Below the pieces are notes generated by a model that saw only the letters and a program-made list of their open reading frames with translations, was not told the DNA's origin and searched no databases. This document shows, piece by piece, positions 49,487 through 59,600 of a DNA stretch of 64,000 bases (within the stretch, counting starts at the first letter, position 1; every line of letters starts with the position of its first letter). Source of the DNA: Sphingomonas faeni. Lineage in GTDB: Bacteria; Pseudomonadota; Alphaproteobacteria; Sphingomonadales; Sphingomonadaceae. The stretch is from the NCBI RefSeq assembly GCF_030817315.1, contig NZ_JAUSZF010000001.1, positions 2,154,501 through 2,218,500 on the forward strand, in the 5' to 3' direction. Made by a program: the position numbers and the translations under genes.

Positions 49487-51550
49487 TTACCGAAGCCCGT
49501 AGCGCAACCCTACCCAGATCGTCCGCGGCGTCGCGCGCTCGACGATGTTCGCGCCGCTGATGCCCGCCTCGACACGCTCGTTCAGGAAATTCTCCGCCCG
49601 GAACTCCGCAACCAGCGACCGCATGATCGGCAAAGCCGCATACGCATCCAGCGTGGTCGCCGGATCGAGCACCCGCGTATTCTGGTCGTCGTCGAACTGC
49701 TGTCCGATATGCCGCACCGTCAGCGACACCGCCGCCGCATCGCGCCGCCAGTCGACCGTTCCCGACACCTGATCGCGCGGCGTCTGCGCCGGTCGCAAGC
49801 CATCCAACGCGGCGGTGATCCCAGACCCTTCGACCGTCGAGTTCGTATGCGACCACGACGCCTGCATGCCGACCGGACCGGGCCGATATGACGCATCCAG
49901 CTCGAACCCATGCGCGCGGATCGCATCAAGGTTCTGGCGAACGCGGTAGGTTGCTACCCCCGGCAACACCTGTACCGGATTGGTCGTCGTGACGTTCGCC
50001 ACGGCATCCTTCAGCCGGTTGTAGAAATACGTCGCGGCGATGCTCACCCCCGGCGCAGGCGTCAGCGTGACCCCGCCCTCGACGCCGGTCAGCCGCTCCG
50101 GCGACAGCAGCGCATTCGCCGCGGTCGCGTCGTTGCCGACCCGGAACGGCCGATACAGCTCATTGAGCGTCGGCAACCGCCACCCGCGATACCCGGCAAC
50201 CCGCAGCGTAATCGCCTCGACCGGCTGGTACGCCACGCCCGCCCGGCCGGTGGTCTCGCTGCCGTCTCGATCCGCATACCGAAGATCGGTCAACGCAGCG
50301 CCGCCCACGAGCGGCCGTTCGGACAGATAGCCGCCATCGATCGACCACCAATCGACCCGTCCGCCAAGACTGAACGTGAAGTCGCCCGCCACCAGGCTCC
50401 CATCCGCGAACACGCCCGTCGTCGTCGTGCTCCCCCCAGCCTCGCGCCGCCGCGTCGGCGCCGCGTTGACGAAGGTATAAAGCTCCTGCGTCTTGCCGCT
50501 GACATCGCGAACATCCGCCCCGAGGCGAAGCGTAATGCTCTCGCCCAGCGGCGGCAGGACCTCGATCCGCCCGCCGAGCCCGGTCGCCGGCGTATTATAT
50601 TGGTCGAGCGACTGGATCGCGGTCGTCCGCGCGGCATTGATGCTGTTGAAGCTGCTCGCGAACGCCCGCGTCTGCAGATACGCCAGCGCTGAATACCCCC
50701 AGCGCCCGCGCCCGATCAGCCGGACGCTCGCATCCGCCCCCTCACTCTTATTGTCGGTGAAGTCGCTCCCCCGGTCGCGCCGATCGGTGAACGCACTCGC
50801 ATTCATCTGCAGTTCGGTCTTCGCGTCGATACCGACCACCGTCCGTAGCGCCCCCGACGCCTGCTCATATGGCGCCGGACGATCGACGATCCCGCGGCTC
50901 TCATCGACCGTCGGGGTGAAGCCATCTCCTCGCGCGTAAGCTCCGGACAAGGTCGCAAACCCCGAGCCCCGCACCAGCGCCGCAGAGCCCTGCGCATCGA
51001 CCGAATCGCGGCTGCCATACGCAACGCTGCCCTGGAACGGTGCCGCCTGATCCGGCGCCGCACTTTCCAGCTCGACAGACCCGGCCAGCGCACCCGGCCC
51101 CTGATACCCGCTCCCGCCGCCACGCGTCACACGGATGCGCCCGAGCCGCCCCGTCGCATACGCCGGAAACGCGACCCACCCTCCGAACGGATCCGCCTGC
51201 GGTACACCGTCGAAGATCAGCAGCGCCCGGCTCGACGCATTGCCGCCGATCCCGCGCAGCGAAATTCCCTGGCTGGTCGGGTTGGCACTGCGCGAGTCCG
51301 AGCGCCGGAATTGCTGGAGCCCCGCGACGTCGGCCAGCACGCTCTCCAGCCGGTTGCTTGCGTTCGCCTGGATCCGATCGCGGTCGATCGTGACGATGTC
51401 GTAGGCGCGATCACCGGGCGCATCGGCAAGTCCGCGCCCGGTAACGACGATGTCAGCCGATTGGTCGGCAGGCGTCGCGGTCGTCTGCGCGACGGCGCTA
51501 CCAGACGAAATCAACACGAAGGCGAGCGTAGAGAGTGAGATACGTATCAT
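49487..51550 (-). CDS. TonB-dependent receptor
   Basis: 687 residues. Signal peptide MIRISLSTLAFVLISSGSAVA; TonB-box-like SADIVVTGRGL; plug with SQGISLRGIGGNASSRALLIFDGVPQADPFGGW; barrel ending TIWVGLRYGLR. Ligand unknown. It is upstream of the B12 riboswitch on the same strand but separated by repeats, so its expression is probably independent. It is 48 bases downstream of the DUF4126 gene. Confidence 0.9.
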   Translation of the reverse strand: MIRISLSTLAFVLISSGSAVAQTTATPADQSADIVVTGRGLADAPGDRAYDIVTIDRDRIQANASNRLESVLADVAGLQQFRRSDSRSANPTSQGISLRGIGGNASSRALLIFDGVPQADPFGGWVAFPAYATGRLGRIRVTRGGGSGYQGPGALAGSVELESAAPDQAAPFQGSVAYGSRDSVDAQGSAALVRGSGFATLSGAYARGDGFTPTVDESRGIVDRPAPYEQASGALRTVVGIDAKTELQMNASAFTDRRDRGSDFTDNKSEGADASVRLIGRGRWGYSALAYLQTRAFASSFNSINAARTTAIQSLDQYNTPATGLGGRIEVLPPLGESITLRLGADVRDVSGKTQELYTFVNAAPTRRREAGGSTTTTGVFADGSLVAGDFTFSLGGRVDWWSIDGGYLSERPLVGGAALTDLRYADRDGSETTGRAGVAYQPVEAITLRVAGYRGWRLPTLNELYRPFRVGNDATAANALLSPERLTGVEGGVTLTPAPGVSIAATYFYNRLKDAVANVTTTNPVQVLPGVATYRVRQNLDAIRAHGFELDASYRPGPVGMQASWSHTNSTVEGSGITAALDGLRPAQTPRDQVSGTVDWRRDAAAVSLTVRHIGQQFDDDQNTRVLDPATTLDAYAALPIMRSLVAEFRAENFLNERVEAGISGANIVERATPRTIWVGLRYGLR

Positions 51551-51598
51551 CGCCGCGGCATGGCAGCTTTTCCGCTCGCCCGGAATACGCCTCCGACG

Positions 51599-52063
51599 TC
51601 AGGCAGCCCCAAGTTTCGCGGCGTTTCGCGCAATTGCCGCCGCGCCCGCGAGAACCGCCACATCCTCGACGAACCCGGTCGGCGTCTGGCCGTATTTCGA
51701 CATTGCCGCCATCCGCGCACGCCAGCCGGGATAGGACGCCGCCACCGCGGTCAATCCGCCGACCGCCGCACCCAACCATCGCTGCCGCCGCGGGACGAGC
51801 GATGCGCCCGCGATCGCCGAGGTTACGAACCGCGCCGCAAGACCGATCGCGACGATCCGGTCGGGCGCCGTCTTCTGCTTGTCCCCCGCCATCTCGCCGA
51901 TCGCGAGCGCCAGCGCGCCCGCTGCGACGACGGGATGCGACAGCAGCTTTGGCGCGCCATTGTCGGCGGGCAGTTCGTCGCGAGCGGCGGCGATGGCGAC
52001 TGCGGCGAGCGGCGTCATCGCACGTTGGCCGCCGACGAGGCCCATCAGGAAGGATGCGAGCAT
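51599..52063 (-). CDS. DUF4126-like membrane protein
   Basis: 154 residues starting MLASFLMGLVGGQRAMTPLAAVAIA, then several hydrophobic stretches and GWRARMAAMSKYGQTPTGFVEDVAVLAGA. The ATG at 52063 follows GGAG by 7 bases; an upstream in-frame start at 52111 lies in the SDR remnant. The function is unknown. Confidence 0.75.
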   Translation of the reverse strand: MLASFLMGLVGGQRAMTPLAAVAIAAARDELPADNGAPKLLSHPVVAAGALALAIGEMAGDKQKTAPDRIVAIGLAARFVTSAIAGASLVPRRQRWLGAAVGGLTAVAASYPGWRARMAAMSKYGQTPTGFVEDVAVLAGAAAIARNAAKLGAA

Positions 52064-52085
52064 GATGATCTCCGAGAACAGGTTT

Positions 52086-52250
52086 GAGCGCATCAACGCG
52101 CGCCGTGCCATCCAAGGTCCGCCAAAGGCACTTCACGCACGGCCTGAGGACATCGCCGACGCCACCGCGTTTTGGCTGGTGCCGACGCGCACTATATAAC
52201 CGGGGTCAACCTGCCGGTCGACGGCGGCCCCTCCGCCTCGAACGGCCAAC
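52086..52250 (+). pseudogene. Remnant of the C-terminal end of a short-chain dehydrogenase
   Basis: In one frame ERINARRAI...HARPEDIADATAFWL resembles the last helix region of an SDR; in a second frame [18 protein letters not shown] continues as the typical SDR C-terminus. The frames change near 52172-52178 and no start or catalytic part is present. The fragment overlaps the 5' region of the divergent DUF4126 gene and ends just before msrB. Confidence 0.55.
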
Positions 52251-52280
52251 CGGCGCTCTCCCGAGCGCGAGAGGATCACC

Positions 52281-52730
52281 ATGACCGACTACAAGAAGAC
52301 CGACGAGGCGATCGTCAAGCTCACCCCCGAGCAGTTCCACGTCACGCAGCAGAGCGGCACCGAGCGGCCGGGCACCGGCGAATATCTCAACACGCGCGAG
52401 CCCGGTCTGTACGTCGACATCGTCTCGGGCGAGCCGCTGTTCGCGTCCGCCGACAAGTTCGATTCGCATTGCGGCTGGCCCAGCTTCACCAAGCCGATCA
52501 TGCCCGAGCACGTCGCCGAACTCCACGATCGCAGCCACGGCATGGTCCGCACCGAGATCCGTTCGGCAGGCGCCGACAGCCATCTCGGCCACGTGTTCGA
52601 GGATGGCCCGCAGGACAAGGGCGGCTTGCGCTATTGCATCAACTCGGCGTCGCTGCGGTTCGTCCCGCGTGCCGAGATGGAAGCCAACGGGTACGCCGCT
52701 TACCTGCCACAGGTAGACGCGGCGGGCTGA
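52281..52730 (+). CDS. msrB: Peptide-methionine (R)-S-oxide reductase MsrB, zinc-less form
   Basis: 149 residues. It reduces methionine-R-sulfoxide. Signature blocks: [48 protein letters not shown] and [12 protein letters not shown] with the catalytic Cys. The four zinc-binding cysteines of the E. coli form (CxxC twice) are replaced by other residues, as in the metal-free subgroup. GAGAGGA lies 6 bases before the ATG. Confidence 0.93.
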   Translation: MTDYKKTDEAIVKLTPEQFHVTQQSGTERPGTGEYLNTREPGLYVDIVSGEPLFASADKFDSHCGWPSFTKPIMPEHVAELHDRSHGMVRTEIRSAGADSHLGHVFEDGPQDKGGLRYCINSASLRFVPRAEMEANGYAAYLPQVDAAG

Positions 52731-52740
52731 TTGACCGCGC

Positions 52741-52767
52741 GACGGTGTGCCACACAGGTACACCGTC
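52741..52767. terminator. Hairpin after msrB
   Basis: GACGGTGT-N11-ACACCGTC, a perfect 8-bp stem 10 bases after the msrB stop, without a T-run. The rest of 52768-53010 holds no gene seen. Confidence 0.45.
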
Positions 52768-53010
52768 ACGGCTAAAATGCGCTCCATTCAGCGCCCAGCG
52801 GCGAGCTTCGCACCCAACGTCGTGACCTACCCGAACACCGCGTGGTCGTGCAGATCAGGTTCCGGCCTATCAATCTTATCGCCTGAACGTCGTTGCGGAT
52901 CACTGGCCTAGCCGCCGGAACAGCAGCCTCCCGAGACTGTTTCGACAGCAGGACTGTTCGTGTCGGCCCGTCCACTGCGCGTCCGACGCCGCGATCCGAC
53001 GAGGACCATC

Positions 53011-55050
53011 ATGCCGATCCAGAAAACCGACGATCTCGAACTCGCCTACGCCGATACCGGGCCGCGCGACGGCCAGCCGATACTGCTGATCCACGGCTGG
53101 CCAGACGACGCGTCGACCTGGGACGAGGTCACTCCCGCGCTTAACGCCGCCGGATTACGGACGATCGTCCCGACCTTGCGCGGCTTTGGCGAAACGCGGT
53201 TCGTGGGCGACGCGCCGTGTACGGGCAACAGTGCGATCCTGGCGATGGACATGATCGCGCTGATGGATGGGCTCGGGATCGAGACGTTCATGATCGCCGG
53301 GCACGACTGGGGCTCGAACACCGCGGAGGCGATCGCGGTCGGCTGGCCTGACCGCGTCGAGCGGATGGCGATGCTCGCCACCCCGCCCCGTCTCGGCGGC
53401 ATGCCGACGCCGCCGTTCGACCAGGCACAGCGCCAATGGTATCACTGGTTCATGGCCACCGCGCGCGGTGCGCAGGCCGTGCGCGACGACCACAAGGGCT
53501 TCGCGCACATCCACTGGGTCAATTGGTCGCCCCCCGGCTGGTTCGACGAAGCAACCTTCGCCCGTGTCGCACGCTCGTTCGAGAACCCCGACTGGGCGGA
53601 CGTCACGCTGCACAGCTACCGCGCACGCTGGAACGAAGCCGAACCCGATCCGCGCAGCCAGTGGCTCGAAGACAAGGTGAAGGCGACCCAAACGCTCTCC
53701 CTACCGACGATGTATTTCCAGGGCGCGGTCGACGGCGTGAACCCGCCATCGGCAAGCACGGCGGTATCAGCCAAGTTCACCGGTCCGTTCGCGTTCGTGA
53801 CGCTCAACGGCGTCGGCCACTTCATCCAGCGCGAAGCCCCCGACGCGGTCGCGCGCCATCTCATCCAGCTATTCACCGGCAATCCTGCCGACCTGTCCGA
53901 CACCATCGACCGGAGCCTTACTATGTCCAAGACCAAGCCCTTACTCGCCAGCGCTGCCGCGATCGCCGTCCTCGCCGCCGCGGCGATCGGTGTCGCCAGC
54001 GCGCAGACTGCGGCGCAGACCAGCGGCCTTCCACTCACCCAGGTCGCGCAGTTCGATCATCAGGTGACCGGCGTCGCAGTAACGGCCGATGGCCGCCGCT
54101 TCGTCAATTTCCCGCGCTGGACCGACGACGCGCCGATCTCGGTCGCCGAAGTGATGAAGGATGGCTCGCTCAAACCCTATCCGGACGCCAAGTGGAACAG
54201 CTGGCGCAACGCCAAGTCCGCGGAAATGCCGGTCGGCGATTACTTCGTCTGCGTGCAGTCGATCGTCCCCGACGGCCATGGCAACCTGTGGGTGCTCGAT
54301 CCCGGCGCTCCCGGTAACGAGAAGATCCTCGAAGGCGCACCCAAGCTGGTCAAGGTCGACCTCGCCACCAACCGCGTGACCAAGGTCATCAAGGTGCCGC
54401 TCGACGTCGCACTGCAGGGCACCTACCTCAACGACATCCGCTTCTCGCCCGACGGCAAGACCGGCTACATCACCGATTCCGGGACACGCGGCGCGATCAT
54501 CGTCATCGATCTCGAAACCGGAAAGGGCTTCCGCGCGCTCGACGGCCATGGCTCGACGCAAGTCGACAAGGCCGTGAAGGTGATGACCGACGGCAAGCCG
54601 CTCGTCCGCCCCGATGGTCGTCAGCCCGCGTTCGCCGCGGACGGCATCGCGATCTCCAACGACGGCAAGACGCTGTATTACCAGGCGCTCACCGGCAAGA
54701 CGCTCTACTCGATCGACACCGCCCTGCTGCGCGACGGCGTCAGCGAGGCGACGCGTGCGGCGGGCGTGAAGACGGTCGCGGAAACGCACGTCGCCGACGG
54801 CCTGTGGATGAGCAAGGCGGGCACGCTGTACCTGACCTCGCCGACGAACAACGGCATCACCCGGCTGGTCGGCGATCATGTCGAGCCGGTGCTGACCGAC
54901 GCCCGCCTGCGCTGGCCCGACACCTTCTCGGAAGGTCCCGACGGCCGCATCTACGTGACCGCCAGCCACATCCAGGACACCAACTGGTTCAAGCCGGGTG
55001 CACCGGCCTCGATCCAGACCCAGCTATTCTCGTTCGCTCCGGTACAGTGA
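53011..55050 (+). CDS. Epoxide-hydrolase-like alpha/beta hydrolase fused in frame to a secreted SMP-30/MRJP-like protein
   Basis: 679-residue open frame from MPIQKTDDLELAY (GAGGA 6 bases upstream). Residues 1-295 are an alpha/beta hydrolase: HGWPDDASTW (oxyanion HGxP), nucleophile Asp in AGHDWGSN, and His in GVGHFIQRE. The family normally ends there. With no stop codon the frame runs on through GNPADLSDTIDRSLT into MSKTKPLLASAAAIAVLAAAAIGVASAQ, which looks like a complete signal peptide, followed by a beta-propeller-like protein. A cytoplasmic enzyme with a signal peptide in its middle is not sensible, so the join is either a lost stop codon or two overlapping translations. Confidence 0.75.
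   Translation: MPIQKTDDLELAYADTGPRDGQPILLIHGWPDDASTWDEVTPALNAAGLRTIVPTLRGFGETRFVGDAPCTGNSAILAMDMIALMDGLGIETFMIAGHDWGSNTAEAIAVGWPDRVERMAMLATPPRLGGMPTPPFDQAQRQWYHWFMATARGAQAVRDDHKGFAHIHWVNWSPPGWFDEATFARVARSFENPDWADVTLHSYRARWNEAEPDPRSQWLEDKVKATQTLSLPTMYFQGAVDGVNPPSASTAVSAKFTGPFAFVTLNGVGHFIQREAPDAVARHLIQLFTGNPADLSDTIDRSLTMSKTKPLLASAAAIAVLAAAAIGVASAQTAAQTSGLPLTQVAQFDHQVTGVAVTADGRRFVNFPRWTDDAPISVAEVMKDGSLKPYPDAKWNSWRNAKSAEMPVGDYFVCVQSIVPDGHGNLWVLDPGAPGNEKILEGAPKLVKVDLATNRVTKVIKVPLDVALQGTYLNDIRFSPDGKTGYITDSGTRGAIIVIDLETGKGFRALDGHGSTQVDKAVKVMTDGKPLVRPDGRQPAFAADGIAISNDGKTLYYQALTGKTLYSIDTALLRDGVSEATRAAGVKTVAETHVADGLWMSKAGTLYLTSPTNNGITRLVGDHVEPVLTDARLRWPDTFSEGPDGRIYVTASHIQDTNWFKPGAPASIQTQLFSFAPVQ
53923..55050 (+). 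CDS. Secreted SMP-30/major-royal-jelly-like protein (internal start of the preceding frame)
   Basis: 375 residues from the in-frame ATG at 53923, with GGAG 8 bases upstream. Signal peptide 1-26. The rest is like the L-dopachrome-tautomerase-related/MRJP family: ITSVAVTADGRRFVNFPRWTDDAP-type opening (here VTGVAVTADGRRFVNFPRW), LWVLDPGAPGN, YLNDIRFSPDGKTGYITDSG, FAADGIAISNDGKTLYYQALTG, LRWPDTFSEGPDGRIYVTASHIQDTNWF. Probably periplasmic; substrate unknown. Confidence 0.8.
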   Translation: MSKTKPLLASAAAIAVLAAAAIGVASAQTAAQTSGLPLTQVAQFDHQVTGVAVTADGRRFVNFPRWTDDAPISVAEVMKDGSLKPYPDAKWNSWRNAKSAEMPVGDYFVCVQSIVPDGHGNLWVLDPGAPGNEKILEGAPKLVKVDLATNRVTKVIKVPLDVALQGTYLNDIRFSPDGKTGYITDSGTRGAIIVIDLETGKGFRALDGHGSTQVDKAVKVMTDGKPLVRPDGRQPAFAADGIAISNDGKTLYYQALTGKTLYSIDTALLRDGVSEATRAAGVKTVAETHVADGLWMSKAGTLYLTSPTNNGITRLVGDHVEPVLTDARLRWPDTFSEGPDGRIYVTASHIQDTNWFKPGAPASIQTQLFSFAPVQ

Positions 55051-55102
55051 GGGCCTAACCTGCGGGTTCCCCGGGCAACCCCGCTTGCGCTCCAGGCAAA
55101 TA

Positions 55103-55137
55103 AAAACCCCGCTAGCCCGTGGGACTAGCGGGGTTTT
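55103..55137. terminator. Bidirectional rho-independent terminator
   Basis: AAAACCCCGCTAG-N9-CTAGCGGGGTTTT, with T-runs on both strands. It serves the plus-strand hydrolase/propeller gene and the minus-strand tRNA-Val. Confidence 0.93.
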
Positions 55138-55140
55138 CAA

Positions 55141-55215
55141 TGGTGGGCGTGGCAAGGATTGAACTTGCGACCCCTGCGATGTCAACACAGTGCTCTACCA
55201 CTGAGCTACACGCCC
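55141..55215 (-). tRNA. tRNA-Val (GAC)
   Basis: 75 bases including encoded CCA. Acceptor stem GGGCGTG/CACGCCC, D-arm AGCTCAGTGGTAGAGC, anticodon stem-loop CTGTG-TTGACAT-CGCAG with anticodon GAC, T-loop GTTCAATC. It is downstream of cpdR on the same strand and next to the bidirectional terminator. Confidence 0.96.
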
Positions 55216-55259
55216 GCCGGAGGGCTCCACTAGCCGCGGTCTTCGCGGCGTGCAAGCCC

Positions 55260-55637
55260 TCAATGCACGCCCGTCACATTATCCGTCTCGAACAGCCGGT
55301 CGACCTCGGCGACCAGGTCGCGCAGGTGGAACGGCTTGGACAGAACGCGCGCCTGCGGCATCGCCCGTCCGGCCTTCAACGTGACCGCTGCAAAGCCCGT
55401 AATGAACATCACGCGCAGGTCCGCACACATCTCGCCGGCCTTCTGCGCGAGCTCGATGCCGTCCATCTCGGGCATGACGATATCGGTCAGCAACAGGTCG
55501 AACGTCTGGGTTTCAAGCAACGGAATCGCCGCCGTCCCCCGATCGACCGCGGTCACGGCATAGCCCGAGCGTTCGAGCGCGCGGGTCAGATACTCGCGCA
55601 TGACCTGATCGTCCTCGGCCAGCAGAATTCGCAACAT
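55260..55637 (-). CDS. cpdR: Single-domain response regulator CpdR
   Basis: 125 residues, receiver domain only. Acidic pocket EDD, phosphorylation Asp in LLTDIVMPEMDG, conserved Thr in FITGFAA and Lys in LSKPF. The sequence MLRILLAEDDQVMREYLTRALERSGY is that of CpdR, which in Caulobacter directs ClpXP to cell-cycle substrates when unphosphorylated; the same role here is inferred. It is divergent from the formylglutamate amidohydrolase gene. Confidence 0.92.
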   Translation of the reverse strand: MLRILLAEDDQVMREYLTRALERSGYAVTAVDRGTAAIPLLETQTFDLLLTDIVMPEMDGIELAQKAGEMCADLRVMFITGFAAVTLKAGRAMPQARVLSKPFHLRDLVAEVDRLFETDNVTGVH

Positions 55638-55680
55638 CGATCTAAAGTCCCGTTTTTACACGTACATTCTGCGGCTGCCC

Positions 55681-55697
55681 TAACCTGAAAGTGGTTA
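55681..55697. promoter_or_regulatory. Inverted repeat TAACC-N7-GGTTA between divergent genes
   Basis: A short dyad, extending to GGTTAAC on one side, in the 110-base gap between the cpdR and amidohydrolase starts. It contains TTAAC half-sites but not the exact TTAA-N7-TTAA CtrA spacing. It may be an operator; low certainty. Confidence 0.3.
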
Positions 55698-55747
55698 ACA
55701 TATCCAGGTCGATTGCCCGCGCCCGGTGCTGGCCCTAGCGTGGTGGC

Positions 55748-56593
55748 ATGCAGTCTTCTTCCTTCGAGCGTCTGGGCGCAATGCCGCCCGTCAGCCCGGT
55801 GGTGGTGTCCGTCCCGCACGCGGGTCGGGACTATCCGCTCGCCCTCAAGACGGCGTTGCGTGTGCCGCTCGCCGGGCTGCTCCCGCTCGAGGACCGGCTC
55901 GTCGACGCGGTGGCACGGGCGGCACGGACCGACCAGACGACCATCGTCCAGACCCGCGCGCGCGCCTGGATCGATCTCAACCGCCGCGAGGACGAGCGCG
56001 ACCCACTGCTCGACGAGGGCGCACCGTCGATGCCGCTCGCCCAGCAATCCGCCAAGCTGCGCAGCGGGCTCGGCCTCGTCCCGCGCCGGGCATCGGGTTC
56101 AGGCGATCTCTGGGCGCGCCGGTTCACCGATGCCGACGTCACCGCGCGCATCGCCAACGATCACCGCCCTTACCATTCCGCCCTCGCATCGGCGTTGAAG
56201 GCCGCGCACGACCGATTCGGCGTCGCGGTGCTGCTCGACGTGCATTCGATGCCGCCGCTCGGGCCGGGTGGATCGCGAATCGTGATCGGTGACCGGTTCG
56301 GCCATTCCGCAGAGCCACGCTTCGTCGCGCGGATCGAAGCGGAATGTACCGCACGCGGCTTCTCGACCGCGATCAACGCACCCTATGCAGGCGGGCATAT
56401 CCTCGAACGCCATGCGCGGCCCGTCGACAACATTCACGCGGTGCAGTTCGAACTTGATCGCACGCTCTATCTCGATCGCAAGCTCCACGCGCCCGGCGCA
56501 GGCTTCGCGCGCGTCGTCGACCTGGTGCGGTCGATACTGGCGGCGCTCACCGACGAGGCCTTGTCCGCCCCGCTGGCCGCCGCCGCCGAGTAA
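55748..56593 (+). CDS. N-formylglutamate amidohydrolase family protein
   Basis: 281 residues. FGase domain: VVVSVPHAGRDYP, EDRLVDAVARAA, RAWIDLNRREDERDP, LLDVHSMPP, PYAGGHILERHARP and AVQFELDRTLYLD. Family members hydrolyse N-formyl-L-glutamate at the end of histidine degradation (HutG); no other hut genes are nearby, so the substrate is uncertain. It is convergent with the mfd-like gene, with 10 bases between the stops. Confidence 0.9.
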   Translation: MQSSSFERLGAMPPVSPVVVSVPHAGRDYPLALKTALRVPLAGLLPLEDRLVDAVARAARTDQTTIVQTRARAWIDLNRREDERDPLLDEGAPSMPLAQQSAKLRSGLGLVPRRASGSGDLWARRFTDADVTARIANDHRPYHSALASALKAAHDRFGVAVLLDVHSMPPLGPGGSRIVIGDRFGHSAEPRFVARIEAECTARGFSTAINAPYAGGHILERHARPVDNIHAVQFELDRTLYLDRKLHAPGAGFARVVDLVRSILAALTDEALSAPLAAAAE

Positions 56594-56603
56594 CCGGACG
56601 CGT

Positions 56604-59600
56604 CTAGCCGATCAGCGCATCCAGCAATTCTTCGATCCGTCCTGCCCGCGCGATCGGGTCAGCGATGCTTTCTGCGGCGATCCAGCGCCCGTTCTTCTCG
56701 ACCAGATCGTCGAGCGGTTTCGCCGCGGTGCGGTCGTGCGGCGTAAGCGCGATCGCCGCGGGACCGGCGTCGATCCGGCGAATACCAGCCTCGCGCGCCA
56801 TCATGCGGATACGCGCGACCTGCAACAGTCGCAGCGCGGCATCGGGTGCCTTGCCGAACCGGTCGTCGAGCTCCGCCTCGAACAGGTCGAGCGCCGAGAC
56901 GTCCTCCAGCCGCGCAAGCCGTCCATATAGCGACATCCGCACCTCCATCTCGGGGATCCACGCCTCGGGAAGGCTGCCGCCCAATTCCAGGTGCAGTTCG
57001 GGAATCCAGTCGTCGATTGGCAAACCGCCCTCTCGGTCGATCCTCGCCAGCCGCAACGCGCGACCGAACAGATGCTGGTACAGGTCGATCCCGATCAGCT
57101 TCATGTGACCGGCCTGCGCTTCGCCGACCAGATCGCCCGCGCCACGCAGATCGAGATCGCGCGCACTGATCGCGAACCCGGCACCGAGCCGGTCGAATGC
57201 CTGAAGCGTCCGCAGCCGCTTCAATGTCGCCTCCGCGATCGTCGCCTCGCCATCGGTCAACAGCATTACCTGCCCGCGCCGCCCGCTACGGCCGACCCGC
57301 CCTCGCAACTGGTGCAGTTGCGACAAACCGAACCGGTCCGCGTGATGCACGATCATCGTGTTCGCGCGGGGCACGTCGAGTCCGGCCTCGATGATGTTGG
57401 TCGCGAGCAGCACGTCTCCGTCACCAGCCGCGAACGCGACCATCGCCTCGTCGATGTCCCCTGCCAGCATTTTCCCATGCGCCTGCACGACGCCGAGCTC
57501 GGGCACGAGCTTGGCAAGCTTCTCGGCCAGCGGCGCCATGTCGTCGATCCGCGGCACCACGACGAAACTCTGTCCGCCCCGCGCTCGCTCGCGACGCAAT
57601 GCAGCGCGCACTATCGCATCGTCGAACCGTGCCACCGAGGTACGGATCGGCTGGCGACGCGCCGGCGGGGTGGCGATCACCGACAAGCCCTGCAACCCGA
57701 TCATCGCGGATTGCAGCGTGCGCGGGATCGGCGTCGCGCTCAGCGTCAGGACGTGCCCCGCCCCGAGCGCATGCATCTTCGCCTTGTCCGCCGCGCCGAA
57801 CCTTTGCTCTTCATCGATCACGACAAGCGCGAGATCCTTGTATTCGACACCCTTGCCGGCGATCGCCCCCGTGCCGATCACGACCCCGATCGAGCCATCC
57901 GCAAGACCCGCCCGAACCCGCGCCTTCTCTGCGGTACTCGACAGCCGCGACAACCCGGCGACGACTACCCCCGTCCCCTCGAACCGCCTCGTAAACGTCT
58001 CGATATGCTGGCGAACCAGCACCGTCGTTGGCGCGGCGATCGAGACCTGTCGCCCGGCCAGCGCGACCGCAGCCGCGGCACGCAACGCGACCTCCGTCTT
58101 GCCATAGCCGACGTCTCCGATGATCAGCCGGTCCATCGGCTTACCGCTCGCGAGATCGGCCAGCGTCGTCGTGATCGCGCGTGCCTGGTCGGGCGTCTCG
58201 GTAAACGCGAACCCGGCGGCGAACGTCTCGTAGCGGGCCCGATCGGGCACGATCGGATCGGTCGTCCGGGCATCGCGCTCTGCCGCGATCGCCGCCAGAT
58301 CTCGTGCGCTCTCGGCGATTGCGGCATCGATCGCACCCCGCCGCTTCTGCCAAGACGCGCCGTCGAGTGAATCGAGCGTGACCGCGTCGATCTCCGCGCC
58401 GTATCGCCAGATCCGGTCGGCCTCGCGCACGGGGACGAGGCGGCGGCCTTCCTTCGCATATTCAAGTATGATCGCGTCGCCGTCGGTGCCCGGCAGCATC
58501 TCCAGCCCGCGGACGACGCCGATCCCGAACTCCTCGTGCACGATCACGTCGCCGCACCGCAACTCACTGGTCAGTCCCGGCAACCTGCCGGCGCCGCCAC
58601 CGGCGGTTTCGTCCCCACGCGCCCTTCCGCCGAGCAGGTCCGCGCTAGCGACGATGTCGGTACCGCTCGCAACGAACCCGCGGTCGATGGGTGCCACCAG
58701 CAGCATTGCCGTGCCCGGCTTGGCGGATGCAACGTCCGCCCAACGATCGACCTGCACGAAATTAATCTTAGCCGCGCGCTCTAGCCTTGGCTGGAGGAAC
58801 CGCAGATCGCGCGGCGAACCGACCACCAACAGACGTCCATCGGCGAGCGCACTCTTTGCGAACCGCGCAAATGCCCGCGCCGGATCGCGCCGCTCGATAA
58901 ACCGTGGCGGCACGTCGGCGGCAACGTCGAACGTTACCGTTTCACGACCCGCAGTCTCAGTAGCCCAGGGCTTGTCCAGGACCAGGTCGACAGCGGCACG
59001 ACGCCGGGGCAGCCCATCCGACGCGATGTGGAGGAAGCGACTACGCCGCTTCCCCGCGTCCCGGTCGAACGCGATCGCAGCGTCCGGCAGATGCGCCAGG
59101 ATCGACACGCCCTTTTCGACGACCGGCTCCGTGGCTCGTCCGATCTCCACGACCTCGACGTCGCCCAAGCCTAGCTGCGACACCGGATCGTAATCGCGCA
59201 GGCCCGTAATGTGGCCATCGGCGAACTCGATCCGCACCGGAGTTTCGCGATCGGCCGGGAAGACGTCGATCACCCCGCCGCGCACCGCGATCTCGCCGGG
59301 TTCGTCGATCCGGTCGTCGGTCATATAGCCGACCTCTTCGGCGATCGCGGCAAACGCGTCGATATCGATCGGATCGCCGACCTTCAGCCGTGGTGGAGCA
59401 ACGTCGAACATCTGTGGCGGCGGATATCGTACAGCAGTCGCTTCGGCGGTCGTGACGACCAGGATCGGTGCCGCGCGACTCTCCAACCCCGCGCGCAGCC
59501 GTCGCAACGCAGCAACCCGACGTCCGACGTTAGCCGGCGATGCCGGGGCATCGTCGCCCGGCAGAGCGTCGCTCGACGGCACGTGGACGACGAGCGCATC

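Noticed and set aside
55681..55697. CtrA site between cpdR and the amidohydrolase gene
   Set aside because: Half-sites exist but the spacing does not fit TTAA-N7-TTAA, so only a generic dyad is reported.
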